A program made the position numbers and the translations under genes. Shown here piece by piece: positions 47,451 through 58,960 of a stretch of DNA of 64,000 bases. The DNA comes from Formicarius rufipectus (taxonomy: Eukaryota > Chordata > Aves > Passeriformes > Formicariidae). The stretch is from assembly GCA_013399695.1 (NCBI GenBank), contig VXAU01003156.1, positions 2,058,219 through 2,122,218 of the forward strand, in the 5' to 3' direction. The notes below the pieces were generated by a model. That model searched no databases and was not told where the DNA came from. It was given only the letters and a program-made list of their open reading frames with translations. Each line of letters opens with the position of its first letter. Within the stretch, counting starts at the first letter, position 1.

Positions 47451-49479
47451 GGCACAGGGTCCTGAAGGTTGGCAGAGAGTTCTGGGGCGGCCTGGCTTGT
47501 TCTTTCCCAGGCTAACACAGAGGGATGAGTGGGGTTATCCCTGGAGCCAATAAGCCTGTGCTCCTTAGGGGGTTTAGAATCAGCTTGTCATAGTGAGCCA
47601 AATACAGACATTTTTCTGATTGTCATCTGAGGAAGAGAACGAGTGGGGATAGCTGTGTGCCTGTAAGTATCGTTTCTAGGAGCTGAGAGGCTTAGGGGAT
47701 TAATCTTCCTTCTGGAATGTGGATCAGGCTGAAGTGTAGAGCAGGATGATTATTAAGACTGAAATTCCCTGTCAATTTGTTGGCAGAGACAGTTTCTCTG
47801 CATCAGGGTGGCGGTGGCAGGAGCATCTCGTGTGAGAGGCAGCCCAGGGAAGAGCATGTGAGCTGAGCCTGAGCACAGCAGGCAGCTCTCTGCAGGGAGG
47901 GGATGTGTTCTCAGCTCTGCTTTTCTGTAAGTCTTTGTGCTCCAAGAATGACTTCCTTTTCTCCAGCCGAGGTTTAAGGACTGTAAGCATTGCAGAGAGC
48001 AGCACTCCTCCATGGCCTGTTTCTGCTGTCCTTCTGAGGGCTGAACACTCCTCTCTCTGTCCCTCCAACACTGGAGGTGTTTCTTTGTTTTCCTCTTGAA
48101 GACCAGAAGGTCTTTTTCTGTCATATTCAGAGTGGTGGCTGCACTGGGGCTGTGCTGAATGATGCCTTAATGGCAAACAGCTTCCCAGCAAGGAGTGCAG
48201 CTCTGGGGGCTCCCTTCTTCCTCAGCCTTGACTAGTCCTTGCCTCCAGCTCCTCCTTCCCCTTGGGGAATAAGCATTTGGTCTGGAGCATTCATTGTACA
48301 TTCCCAACATCATAAATGCAGAGAGCACACCACATTGTATTTCTTTCTGCCATATTTGCACTGGGTGAGGAAGACACTGAGGTGTGTGTTTGTCTGAGCT
48401 GTGTGGCCCCAACGGTGGCTCTGGTGCTGCTGCCCGTTCCCATTGCAGTGCTGCAGAGGAGCCCAGGCAGCAGAAGGCTCTGGCTGTGCTGGGTGCTGGA
48501 CAGTCCCAGCAGAAAGGCATCTTTTGGTCCTTCAGAGTTTCTGCTTTGAATGTCAGATCAGCAGTTTGCAGCTGGAGGCTGGCACATGAGAACACAAGGA
48601 GGAAATAGCAGTTGTTCCCATGTTCTTGTGGTGAATTTTCAATTTGAAGGCTGTTAGAAGACAGGTAAAACTGAGACCCCTTTGTTCTGTACTGTTGAAA
48701 CAGTGCTCTTTTGATTTTGTTTGTTTTGTGTTGAAATGCATGTTAATTTAGTTTTGAAGGAAGTGGTGTGTTAGGTTCTCATTTAGCAGCGTGAACCTGC
48801 AATACTCTTAAGAAATGTGATTTTGCACCGGACTCTGGAGTAGAAAGAGTGGCCACTTTGGACTTTGTTTGTTGCAGGAGTTTTGTAGGCAGGTGTGTTT
48901 GTATCCTGAGGCAGGAAATAGCTTTGTGAGTGCAAGTTTTTGTCATTATATGATGTTTAAATACAGCCCTGGGAAATAGTTTCTGGAAAGGTCTTCTCCA
49001 AACGTGGCCTGTCTGAGCATGCTTGTCTTCTCTCCTAGGGTGTGTTTGGGACTCAGGCTTCTCCTTCACTCTAGTCTGAGTTCAGGTCCTGAAGCACATG
49101 GTCAAATGATCCCCAGTGTCCGGAGACATTTTCATCCTGCTTTCAGGCTTTATTTTAATTTTGGTGCAAGTTTTATTTTTTCCAAGGTTGGGACAAAGGG
49201 AGCGACCTCTCTCTTCCCCATTTCCCTTAATCTGCAGTCCAGCTTTTTTCCATTGGGCATTGTGGGAAAGAGATGTGTGTGCCTGACCTTGGATGAGGCT
49301 TTCCAGTCAGGAGACTTAATCCTGCTTTTCATGCCTCACCTTTGCACAATCAGGGCCAGCCTTTGAGCTGAGCAGAATTGTGTGGTGTGGCAGGCTGGGC
49401 AGATGGCAGGGGGAGAGGCACAGGAGGTATTTTGGTTCCTTCTGGACAACAACCCCCCCCCTCCGTTAAGAGATGGTGA
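47451..49479. other. Non-coding stretch between the two LTRs
   Basis: I searched this for gag, pol or env remnants and for a primer-binding site or polypurine tract at the LTR edges and found none. It therefore does not look like a proviral interior. Open frames up to 142 codons (47753-48595, both strands) overlap and match nothing known to me. Confidence 0.45.
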
Positions 49480-49800
49480 TGGGTATAATTGGAGCCGTGC
49501 CTTGGGAGCTTTGAAGGGGCAGGAGCTGGCGATGTGTCCGTGCCTCGAGGCTTTCCACGCTCTCGGGTGCCTTTTAAAAGGTGCTTTTTTGAGAACTCAC
49601 TGGCGCCAGAGCTGAGAAATGGCCCGATGGCACTGAAAGGGTCGAGTCAGGGCCCTGCCTGCAGCTCCAGGGCATCCTGCTCAGGCTGTGGTTTGTGTTT
49701 CTGTCTTGAACCGACAGGTTTTTAATCCCGCTCTACTTCTATTTTAGTGTCTTATTAAATCCTGGAGACGCGTGCAGAATCACCTAAATGGCCAAGTCCT
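49480..49800. promoter_or_regulatory. CpG-retaining block, putative regulatory element
   Basis: Words such as GGAGCCGTGCC, TGGCGATGTGTCCGTGCC, TCCACGCTCTCGGGTGCC, ACTGGCGCCAGAGC, TTGAACCGACAGG and GGAGACGCGTGC retain CpGs at a density above the flanks. GGCGCC and ACGCGT are self-complementary. There is no credible exon. This could be a small unmethylated element or simply slowly mutating sequence. Confidence 0.25.
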
Positions 49801-50045
49801 AGAAACCCCTTCCTTATGCATTCCAGGAGCTGTGGGTTCCCGTGTCCCCCATCACCCCTCTGCTGCCTCTTCCTCTGTCCCAGTGCTCCCAGCACAAGGA
49901 GACCCTGGAGAATTCCCACCCTGGAGAATCCCACCCTGCCTGAGGACCAACTCATCCCTGTCACTGCAGGCAGGTCAGGGAATGCTCTCCAGTAGGGAGT
50001 GCTGGGAATGGGGGACAAGGTCCCAAAGAGTTGCCTGCTGGGCTG

Positions 50046-50775
50046 CAGGTGTCTTGCAGAATAAAACCCCTCTAATCCCGTGAGGTTCCAGAGAGCTCCG
50101 TTTATTCCAGGCCCGGACGCAGGGGGGATCGCTCCTCCAAAAACATGCGCCCCTGGTTGGGTTAACAAAGGGTTTATATGCAACTAAGTTATACATATTC
50201 ATTTTTCTTTTATGCCTAAACATTATTTCCTTGGAGAAGGCGGGGTTATTATAATGAGTCTCAGGAACTGATTTCCATTTTCTCCACCCCGTGCTGCTGC
50301 TTCTTGTGCATGCGCTGTTCCTCCTGGGAATTCAGGGCAGGGGTCCCCGGGGGTCTTTAGGGATGAAGGAAAGCATCTTCCTCCTGTGAACTTTTTACCT
50401 TTTGCTCCAAACTGCTCCAAACCAGTCTTGTTGGCAACTGTAACTGGTCTAATTTGACTTATCTTGTTCTTTTGACATGTTTTCTGATTTATCATGGGGT
50501 ATCCTGGCTGTTTTCATTGGTCCAAGAAGCTTTAGGCCTCTTGGTGTGGCCCTTTCAAGGACACTGTGTGAGTTTTGCTGCAGTGAATTTCCTACTACTA
50601 AACAAATTCTATGGTAAGTATAAAAGCATAGAAAACAAGCATCATCATAAGCCCTAGGTAAGTAAGCATAAACAAAATAGGCATAAACAAAATGAACATA
50701 AGTAAAAAAAATAAGCATCATAAGCCCTAAGTAAAAGAAACACAGGCTCCCCCTTCCCCTCCTCCTCATCACAGG
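50046..50775 (-). mobile_element. Solo LTR of an endogenous retrovirus, copy B (with target-site duplication)
   Basis: The LTR spans 50050-50771 (722 bp) and is by eye about 94% identical to copy A over its full length. Its ends are TG and CA, flanked by the 4-bp duplication CAGG at 50046-50049 and 50772-50775. The TATA-like ATATAAA lies at 50173-50179 (complement) and AATAAA at 50101-50106 (complement), so it has the same minus orientation as copy A. The duplication differs from that of copy A, so each LTR has its own insertion site and the pair is not one provirus. No viral gene is attached. Confidence 0.88.
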
Positions 50776-50984
50776 GACTGTCTCCACGCAGAAAAAGCCC
50801 ACTCCAAGGCAGGGAAGATGATCCAGCTCAAGGTGCAAGATTCATGCCTGCCCATGCCCTTGAACAGAGTGCTGTAAATGTTGATTAAGCCTTCCCGAGG
50901 CAGAGAGTTGTTGGAACACGTCTCAGGGTGCTGGAACCTGGCAGAGCCCCGGGGGCAGCGCCTCCTTCCTGAAGCCCAGCGTGA
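50776..50984. other. Non-coding spacer after LTR copy B
   Basis: Unique-looking sequence, no feature recognised. Confidence 0.4.
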
Positions 50985-51275
50985 TTAAAATATTAGGCTG
51001 ACACATATATAATATCTGCGACGTTTCCTGCCACAGCCATTAAAGCCCCTTAACGTTGTGCTTTGGAATGTGGTCACAAGTCATAAAACTGTCTGAACAG
51101 GCAGGAGGGTTAGTGGTGTCATAAATAACAGCAGCACAGCTCTCCAGACATGCCTGAGCCCAGGGAGAAGAGGAGAAATAAGGAGCAGAGCAGGGTGACA
51201 CCAGGAGATTTATTAACTTTAGCAGACGTGAGATTTAAGATGGGAAATTTCCTGACAAAAAGCAAACAAAATACT
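50985..51275. promoter_or_regulatory. Putative conserved non-coding element
   Basis: CAGCGTGATTAAAATATTAGG, TATAATATCTGCGACG, GCCATTAAAGCCCC, TTAACGTTGTGC and GTCATAAAACTG lie close together. Homeodomain-like and HOX-like (GTCATAAAA) words are mixed with intact CpGs. No exon or repeat is recognised. It ends before an A19 tract at 51294-51312. The call is an inference from appearance. Confidence 0.3.
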
Positions 51276-54200
51276 GTAACATCTCCTAAGATTAAAAAAA
51301 AAAAAAAAAAAAGGAAGACTCCTATTAGTGCTTGGTATGTCACTGGCTGACATTTATTTTTAGTTGCAGCTACAGTAAAAGATGCAAAAAGAATTGAGCT
51401 GTGCTGGTTTCGTTTCGTTTAGTTCAGTTTGACACCCCACACTGTCACTCCACCTAATCTGCAGTGTGTGCTAGGCAAAGGAAATTTAGATTCCAGGAGC
51501 AGTGACTTCAGTGGAATTGAATGTTTCTTCCTGTGTGGTGAAGGAGATGCAGTGAAACACTGCCATGTTCAGCAGGACCTGCCAGTGGCAGCCTTAGAGG
51601 ATGTTGTGTGAGAAAAAAAACCCCTTGTCCCAGGATATTGCTTTTTGCACAGGAGCAGAGTGAATGAACCCTGATTTCTTCAAAGAGTTGTGGCCTGTGG
51701 ATGGATTTTTTTTGGTGTGGCAAGATTTGGAAGGCTTTACCTGAAAGTGGCATTGATAACCAGCTTCTCTCATGCAGAAGCTTTGGTGTCTGCCAGAAAA
51801 ATGCCTTTCCCACTGCTGTTGCCATAGTCCTACTCCTGATATATATATCTGCTTCTGGCTGGGTATGGCAACAGCTCTGCTCCCAGTGAGTGGGAAATGC
51901 TGGGAGAGGAAGAGCTGGGAGCTGGGTTTGTGGTGTCTGTTGTTGCTGCCACATTGCTGTGCATGGTCCTGTTTCAAACAAGTCGTTCTCCTTCGTGCCC
52001 CATACTCTTCCAAATGCTGAACAAGGTGCTCTGAAGACCCAACTGAATTCAGTGGGGCTTGGGAGAACCACCAGCGTTGGCACAACTTTCTTTGAGCGCC
52101 CTTCAAAGCCAGGTTTGGGGAATGTGCTGAGATAGGAAGAGACATCCTGCTGTGGGCCTGAAGAGCTGTGAGGATGGCATGGCTGGCAGTGCCAGGGCAG
52201 CACCATCACTCACTGTTCGTGCAGAGACACCTCATCTTCCCAAGAGCCAAGATGAGATCATCACCTCACCTCTCTGTGTCACACTTGGGGCTGTGCCCAA
52301 CTTCCCAAGTATTGGGTGATTCTTCCACGGCTGCTTCAGCTTGCAGGGTTGGAAAGAGCCTTCTGCAGGGAAAGAGATGTTTGTGGGCTTGGTGATTATT
52401 CTTCTTTATTCAATGTGACCTCAATTTCTGTGTCTTCCTGTGCTCTGTTCCACATCTGCGCGCAGTTTGGAGATCAGTATCTCTCCGATGGGACACCTTG
52501 CACTAATGATATCCACTTCTATAAAACAATGTGAAATCCCTCACCCTGATACTGCTGTTTTACATACTTGAAAATACTTTGACAGCCCTGGATGAAATGC
52601 AAAATCATGTTGACATTTAGCAATAAATTTTGTCTCCTTAGCTACAGGCCAGGCCTTCTGCACACAGGGATGGACCTAGAGTGTCCTGCAGAGCAAGGAA
52701 GACCAGTGCAAAAGGCAGGGGGCTCATATTAATGCTGGTAGAGATTGCAGACTTTTTAGTAGGGTTTTGGATGCTCTATATGGGCATCATTTTTATACTT
52801 TATAAAGTGAGGCTTTTAGGAGAAGTAGGTCAGAGAGAGTTGGAAGTGGTCACAGGGGAGGAGCTTTAGAAGTGTTGAACTCTTCACCTCCAAAGAAACT
52901 GGTTTAATCACAGGGCACCAATCAGGTGGGTTAAACTACCCACAGAACCACAACACCAGACTAAAGGTAGGTCTGATCCATCTGAAGACAAGGTGGTTAC
53001 ATTAAGAATGTCCCTTTGCACTTCATGCAGCAGTACTTTAGTCTACAAAATCATGAGAGGATGTTCTCTGACACAGAAGTCTTTTTGTGGGAAGTGATTC
53101 TCAGCTACACCTGTGGTTAGACCTTTTCTACTTGAGCAACCTATTTTCTTAAACTTGTTATAATCATTTGTAACAGGAAAGCCAATGGCTAATATTCCTT
53201 CAAGTCTGAGGACTTCAACATTTTTGGTGTTTCCTTCCTTTCTGCAAAGTTTATGAATACAGTGCTGCATATATTGCTCGATGCAGAATTCCCAATACCT
53301 TATTCATTATTTATTTGTTATATTTTTGCTGTGTTTTCTGCTGAGATTATTTTGTCTTTTCTTTTTTTTTTTTAAGTACTTGTTTGCACTGTGCTCTTTG
53401 CACTCTCCTGGTCTTGGCTCAGGTCAAGGTGCAGCTCAGGAGGTTAAATACAGGACTCCTTGCTAGTGCAGAGCATCAGACCCCAGGAGGTCCTGGGAAT
53501 GCCCTGCAGCACCCATTCAAGTGGACACGGGAAACCCTTTTGGAATTTGTAGATTTGATGTTCCAGCACACAAAGAAAAGTAGCACTGGACTTTAGGGAG
53601 ATTATGGACATTTTTTCATGGCAGCATTGATAAAAGCTGCCTCCCCACATCCCATTTCTGAGCTGGAGAAAACAAAGCCCATCTTTTTAGCTCTGTCTCT
53701 GGAAGAGAAATGGCCATCAGAAGCCCCCTGTATAATAAGCAGAGCAATGCACAATTGCAGGCTCAGATAATCTCTTTAGCCTGGGTTCCTGCAGTGAGTG
53801 GCAGCTCTGTGAATCACCATTGAGAGCCTCAGAAAGCACCCCTGGAGCTGGACTGCGGGAACTCGCTTCTCCTGACTTCCAGCCTGCATTGATTGGTGGG
53901 GGGTTTTAGTCTTAGTCTTTTCTCCCCATGCCTCCCATCTTTGCCTCTTTCTCTATTTTTGTCCGTGCAAACATCATAAAAGGCCTGAAAGTGGATAAGT
54001 GTCTGCTTCTGGTGTATGTAAAAGGGAAGGCCATGCAGAGAATCTCCCAAGACAGCTGCTTTGGTTCCAGTCCAAGCTGGCAGTAGGGCTAGAGGGATCT
54101 AATTATCATATATTAATTTATAAACAGAGAAGAAATGATGCATTTATCTCGTGTAATAGACTTGTTCTTTGTTTATGATTATTTTTCTTTCACCTGAGTA

Positions 54201-56723
54201 TCTTGGTGAGCTTTGTCTGCCTTTAGGTGCAAGACGCTGTGTGGGGACAGGGACCTTGAGAAAGGCTCTGCTCTGTTTTTATGCCCTGGGAACACATGGG
54301 GTGGTGTGTGCACACCGTGTGCACCTGTGAACATGGGCCACAGTTTGGGGAGTGTGGAACTCCACCCCTGCATGAGAACAGCAGGGAAAGCTCTGGTGGG
54401 ATGCAAAAGCAACATCTCTTAAATTCAAAATGCAAGAGAGAAGAAGCACTAAGCTGTCATTAGAGAAACAGTTTATGCAATGTCCTCGTTCCTAATTACA
54501 TCTTTCCTTTTGGGTTTACTGCATTATCTGGATGTTTTCCTACCATGCATTCAGAAACTTCCTGTTTCTGTCAGTTTTCTCCTTTTTGTTACCTAATTAT
54601 GAATGTTGATTTTAATGCAGCAAATCCACATGATATATATTCAGTGAACACAAATCCCAGGGACAGTTTTGAGTTCCAGAACAAACTCCTAGTGATGTGC
54701 CAGTTCTCTAAACTGGAAACAACTATTGGAATCCCAGTTTTCCTGGGTTTCTGTGGAGAATTCCCTGAACTTTATTCCATACAACTGACAGAGTGCACAG
54801 ACCTCCCTCAGCCCAAGGGGGTATTAAAAGGCCATGAATCTCCCAGATGTTCACAGCTGGCAAGTGCTGTGCCTTCCCCAGCCCTCTGGCAACACGTGGC
54901 TCATTCCTTGTGCTGTCAGCAAAGCGCTGCCCTAAAGGGCTGAGGGGGAGGAAGGGGAAGGTTCCCTCCAGCACTTCCTCCTTGCTCATTTACTCTTTCT
55001 TTGCTGCCCCATCTCCACATCCTCTCAGAGATCCATCAAGAAGGATGTTTGGGGAAAAAATTAGTTTCACTCCCACAGGGTCAGAGACAAAATACTTTCT
55101 TGGGGCGGTATGTGGATGAGGTGGGCTGGTCCCCATCCAGCAGGAAGCCACCTCCTTCTTCTTCTGGGAAAGAGCAGTATTTCACAGCCATGTCTGGCTA
55201 CAGCAGAAGGCAAAAAAGGATGCAAACTCCATGAGTGCCCTCACTTCTTCTCCACTCTGAACCTTGGTCAGCTCAGAAATGTGTGGTCTCACCTGCAATC
55301 ACTGAGATTTATGAGATTTGTCACATTTATGCCAGTTTTGGATGTCTGCTGTTGGGGAACACACACTGAGATGTTTGGTCCCTGAGAAAGATCCATTGCA
55401 CTGCTCTTTCCTGGGGAAGGAGTGCCTTCAAACCCTGCTTCATCCCACCACCTGCTTGGGATGCATGTTCAGAGCTGAAGTGACAGCTAATGACATGCTG
55501 TCAGAGGGGCAGGTGTGGTGGTTGTCTCCCATTCCCCACTCCATTCAGGACTTCTCCCATGCCCTGGCTTTGATGTGTGATTGGCAGCTCAGTGAGGTGG
55601 ATTTGCCTTCACTAACTTGCAAAATAAAAAACAATATAGAAAAAAAAAAAAAAAAAAAGGTGGGGGTGCGAATTGTGCCCTGGCTCGACGTGGTTTCACA
55701 GATCAAACTCGATGTGCTAAGGTGGCATGAGGAGACATTGGATGGACACCAGAGGGGGGCCAAAGGAGAGGGCAGGACCTCCCCAAAGGGGTAGGGGACA
55801 GCAGAGAGGCTCCTGCTGGCAGCACCGTGTGGTTTGTGTGGCGCAGCTCCATCCCCAGACCGCGTTCCCAGGATCCATGCTGCCATCCAGTGCTGCTGGG
55901 GGGAAATGGAGGTAGCCCCAAGATCCGTGGATGGGCAGAAGTTGTGTCTCCCCTGGTCATTGCTAAGGGCAGTGATACCAGCAGTGGGCTGTGAGGGCTG
56001 TTGGCTTCATACCTGTGGAGCTGGGAACGTTCAGTGCTTGGCTCAGGCACCTTCAGGCCATTCCTGAGGGTTTCAGCAGGCTTCTCCAAGTTCCTCATGT
56101 GTCAAAAGTGTATCTGAGCAAGACTGAGCTTTTTGAAGGTTTTGGTGTTTGTGAAATGCAGCTCCAGTGAAAGGGAAATCCCATCTCCTGAGTGCTGCAT
56201 TTTTTGTAGTATTAGGAAAACCAAAACCAAAGCAGTTGAGAATTTAGCAGTGTGTTTTTCCCTCACTGTGTGAGGGAAACAGTTGTCCACACAGTATCTT
56301 CTAGGGGGCCATGGTTGCAAATGAATGGCATTATTATGGGAGTCTTTTCATGAAAAGCCAGAAGGATGGGATCTCTCTCTATCACCACCCCAAAGCCCAG
56401 CTTCCCCTAAAGAAAGAAAATGCAAGACCCCAGGCAAGTCAATTAAGCATTGTATGGACCTGTCAGACAGATAAGAAAGGGACTCTTTGGCCACATCGAG
56501 GCCAAGAGAGGAGAATGAATCCCAGAAAGTCTCTTGAGCAGATAATAGCCTTTATCTGGGAGGTGTGTCTGTGCATGTTTTTTGAGGAGATGCAGTGTCA
56601 ACCTCCCGGCCCCCACTTCTTTGTTGGGTGGACATTCGATTAACTGCAAAGCCTCCAAGGGAATGTTAATTGGCCTGGGCTGGAGGGGGATCATTATCCC
56701 CTCTCTTCGTGCCAGCCCGTGCA
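51276..56723. other. Non-coding stretch with A-tracts and a 10-bp palindrome
   Basis: A19 tracts lie at 51294-51312 and 55640-55658; the latter follows an AATAAA at 55623-55628. A T-rich run lies near 53361-53372. The largest open frame of the window (51508-52209, minus, 233 codons) lies here but resembles no family and overlaps other open frames on both strands. A perfect inverted repeat at 56257-56279 is entered separately. Confidence 0.4.
56257..56279. repeat. Perfect 10-bp inverted repeat with 3-nt loop
   Basis: TTTCCCTCAC (56257-56266) and GTGAGGGAAA (56270-56279) are exact complements around TGT. As RNA it would be a tight hairpin; as DNA a dimeric protein site is possible. No T-run follows on either strand and no gene is adjacent, so it is not a terminator. 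Confidence 0.6.
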
Positions 56724-56818
56724 CACACCCCTGCAGGAACACCCCTGCTCCCTCCCCCTGCAGGAACACCCCTGCAGGAACACCCCTGCAGGAACACCCC
56801 TGCTCCCTCCCCCTGCAG
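56724..56818. repeat. Short 14-bp minisatellite (CCTGCAGGAACACC)
   Basis: The unit CCTGCAGGAACACC recurs in tandem, and the longer variant ACACCCCTGCTCCCTCCCCCTG occurs twice, so a 14-bp unit alternates with a C/T-expanded form over about 95 bp. Open frames of 100-200 codons on both strands across it (56443-57227) owe their openness to this stop-free GC-rich array. It is likely to vary in copy number between individuals. Confidence 0.85.
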
Positions 56819-58689
56819 AGCAGCCCATCCCTGGCCACGTCCCCCTTCCCCACTGTGCCTGTTGGCATGTCCCTGTTTGGCAAAGGGCACAGCCAGTACG
56901 GGTGGGCTTGGTTGCCTTCTGCTGGAGGAGAAACCAGCTCCATTGGAGAGTTCTGCCTCGAGCAGAGCCCGTGTGCCCACCTGAGAGCCCCTCCCTGCAG
57001 CCCTGAGCAGGGCAGCACAGCTGCCGAGTCCCCCCGGGCTGTGGCACGGTGGGGAGTGGGGTGGGAGCTCTTGGCTGATGAACATCTGCCTTTGTTCCTT
57101 TGGGCATTGTTTTCTTGGGTTTTTTGGATGAGATCATTTCATCCCACACTTCAGTGGGAAGCATGGAGTGAGCTTGCAGAGACATGAAGGGGTTCTCTAG
57201 TCCAGAAAACCTTTGCTCAGAGTTCATTCTTTCCTTTCAGCTTTTTCAAGATGAGCAAAAAATAACCTTACCCAGCTTATATGCTGGACCTGTACATTAT
57301 TACAGCACACCCTAACCTCTCCCCATCCTTTGGTTTTTACTTTCCTGTTGTCACTTGGAGCAGTGAGGGCAGTTTCTCAGAAGTATCCTTTGGAAGCAGC
57401 AGTGATTGATTGGCCTGCCCTGTGAAGTCTCATATAATGTGAATCATGGTTGCAAAGTCCTCTGATTTTTTTTCTTTCTTTCTTTCCAAGTTGTGATCTG
57501 GTTAAGTACCAGTCATCCTTATGACTATAGGTTTTCCTAAAGCTGTGTAGTTTCAAAATGCTGTGATTTTTTTCCCTCTGTGTCTGAAATGTTATCTGTT
57601 TTGACAGTTTGTAGACACAAACTCCAAAATAGAGATAATAGCTGAAATGAAAAAAACCCCAGTGCCTCCCAACTTCACTGTCATTTCCCTCTGACAAAAA
57701 TTGTGTTTTTCTTCCCTTGCCATAAGTGTAAAGCAGAGGAGTTGAAGTGCACAGCAAACTCTACCTTGAACTACTGCTGCTAATGGTTTTAAAAATGATT
57801 AGCCTACTGAGGAAAGAGGAGTTTGGGGAAGGATATTTAATGAATAATAAAACCAAGCTTCTGCCAGGGCTGGGATGCAGCCTCTGGGTGGGAGGCACAG
57901 GGCGAACCTCCCAAGCCATCCCTGCTGGCTGCCAGCTGTTGGTAACACCACTGAGAGCAAAAAGGTAAGTAAGAACAAATGCAAAGCCAAATTTAAAAAG
58001 GAATGTCTGGCATCCCACTCTGGAGCATCCTGGTCAGGTGGAGGTTCCAGCAAGGTGCCAAGCAGAGGGACTGCTGGAGGGGTGCCTGGCCTGGCAGCAC
58101 AGGGAGCCATCCTGATCCCTTGGCTACACAGCTCCCTTCCCTCCTGGAGCCTCAAAAGTGCCATCCACCCCCTTGAGGAGAGTGAAAACTTCCAGACATG
58201 CACACACACTGTCCATGTCCAGGGATATATATGAACATAAGAACATACAATTTGTAAATCACGGCTGAATTTTATCTGGTGCTTTCCAAAATGTCCTTGC
58301 CTTTGAAGGCACTTCAGCACAGTGATGTATATTCATATTATTTCACTCTTAATTTGGGCTCATGTTCAACTTCAGGTCGTCACAGCATCAAACTTCAGGC
58401 TTTTTATATTAGCAAAGAGAGGCTTCTGTCTGATGAGCTTTGTGTCACCTTCTAGGGGAGTCTTTCTCTCCTTTGACTGGCTGGGAAGGCTGTGCTCCCA
58501 ACACAGGCAACTGGAATAAATATCAAAATGGGGATGCTGTGTACGGAGTAGAACAGGAGTGCCCGTGTTCCAAGGGCTAAGGGAAAAAATGAGGCCTATT
58601 TGTTTCCCCAGAACTCTGTTTGAAAGGAGTGAAAATATGCCAGGCTTCTTGGGGGAACTAACACAGCTGCCCTGTGTTGCATTCTGGAA
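56819..58689. other. Non-coding stretch, nothing recognised
   Basis: A donor-like AAAAAG/GTAAGTAAG lies at about 57960-57968 without a recognisable exon. Overlapping frames of up to 173 codons at 57761-58320 have no known relatives. Confidence 0.4.
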
Positions 58690-58960
58690 TGTCTTTTAAA
58701 AGTGACCTTTTCAAAGGATATTCCTGTGCTCGAGGCTTGTACCCATTTTTGCTCCTAGGTATTCAAGCATGATGTAATTCTACTTGATAATTGAAAGGGG
58801 AGAGCTATTGAATTCCTAACAAGGACATCCCTTCTGCAAAATGCTCGTTATCTGCTGGAATTTTAAACTAAATATTAGAGCTTTTTAAGGAATTTAAATT
58901 GAAAGGTCTTCCCTGCTACACAGCCTTGATTCTCCTGCTGTTGTAATTTTTGGCATTAGC
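58690..58960. promoter_or_regulatory. Putative conserved non-coding element
   Basis: AGTGACCTTTTCAAAGG (near 58700), CTACTTGATAATTGAAAGG (near 58780), CTCGTTATCTGCTGG and CTAAATATTAGAGC lie in about 200 bp free of repeats and open frames. They include nuclear-receptor-like, homeodomain-like and GATA-like words. Resemblance to vertebrate enhancers is by appearance only. Confidence 0.3.

Noticed and set aside
47447..47505. Possible CR1 3' end touching LTR copy A
   Set aside because: A few CR1-like words (GAAGGTTGG, TCTGGGG) are present, but the following blocks do not continue in CR1 order.
46721..50771. Reading the two LTRs as one provirus with a 2.6-kb interior
   Set aside because: Each LTR has its own, different 4-bp duplication. 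No primer-binding site or polypurine tract adjoins the inner edges, and no gag, pol or env trace lies between them.
51508..52209. Longest open frame in the window (233 codons, minus strand)
   Set aside because: No recognisable domain, low-complexity Cys/His/Pro/Ser-rich composition, and overlapping 183-codon minus and 60-80-codon plus frames in the same DNA. No splice or promoter context.
56443..57227. Several 100-200 codon frames on both strands
   Set aside because: Driven by the 14-bp minisatellite and GC-rich flanks; no family resemblance and mutual overlap.
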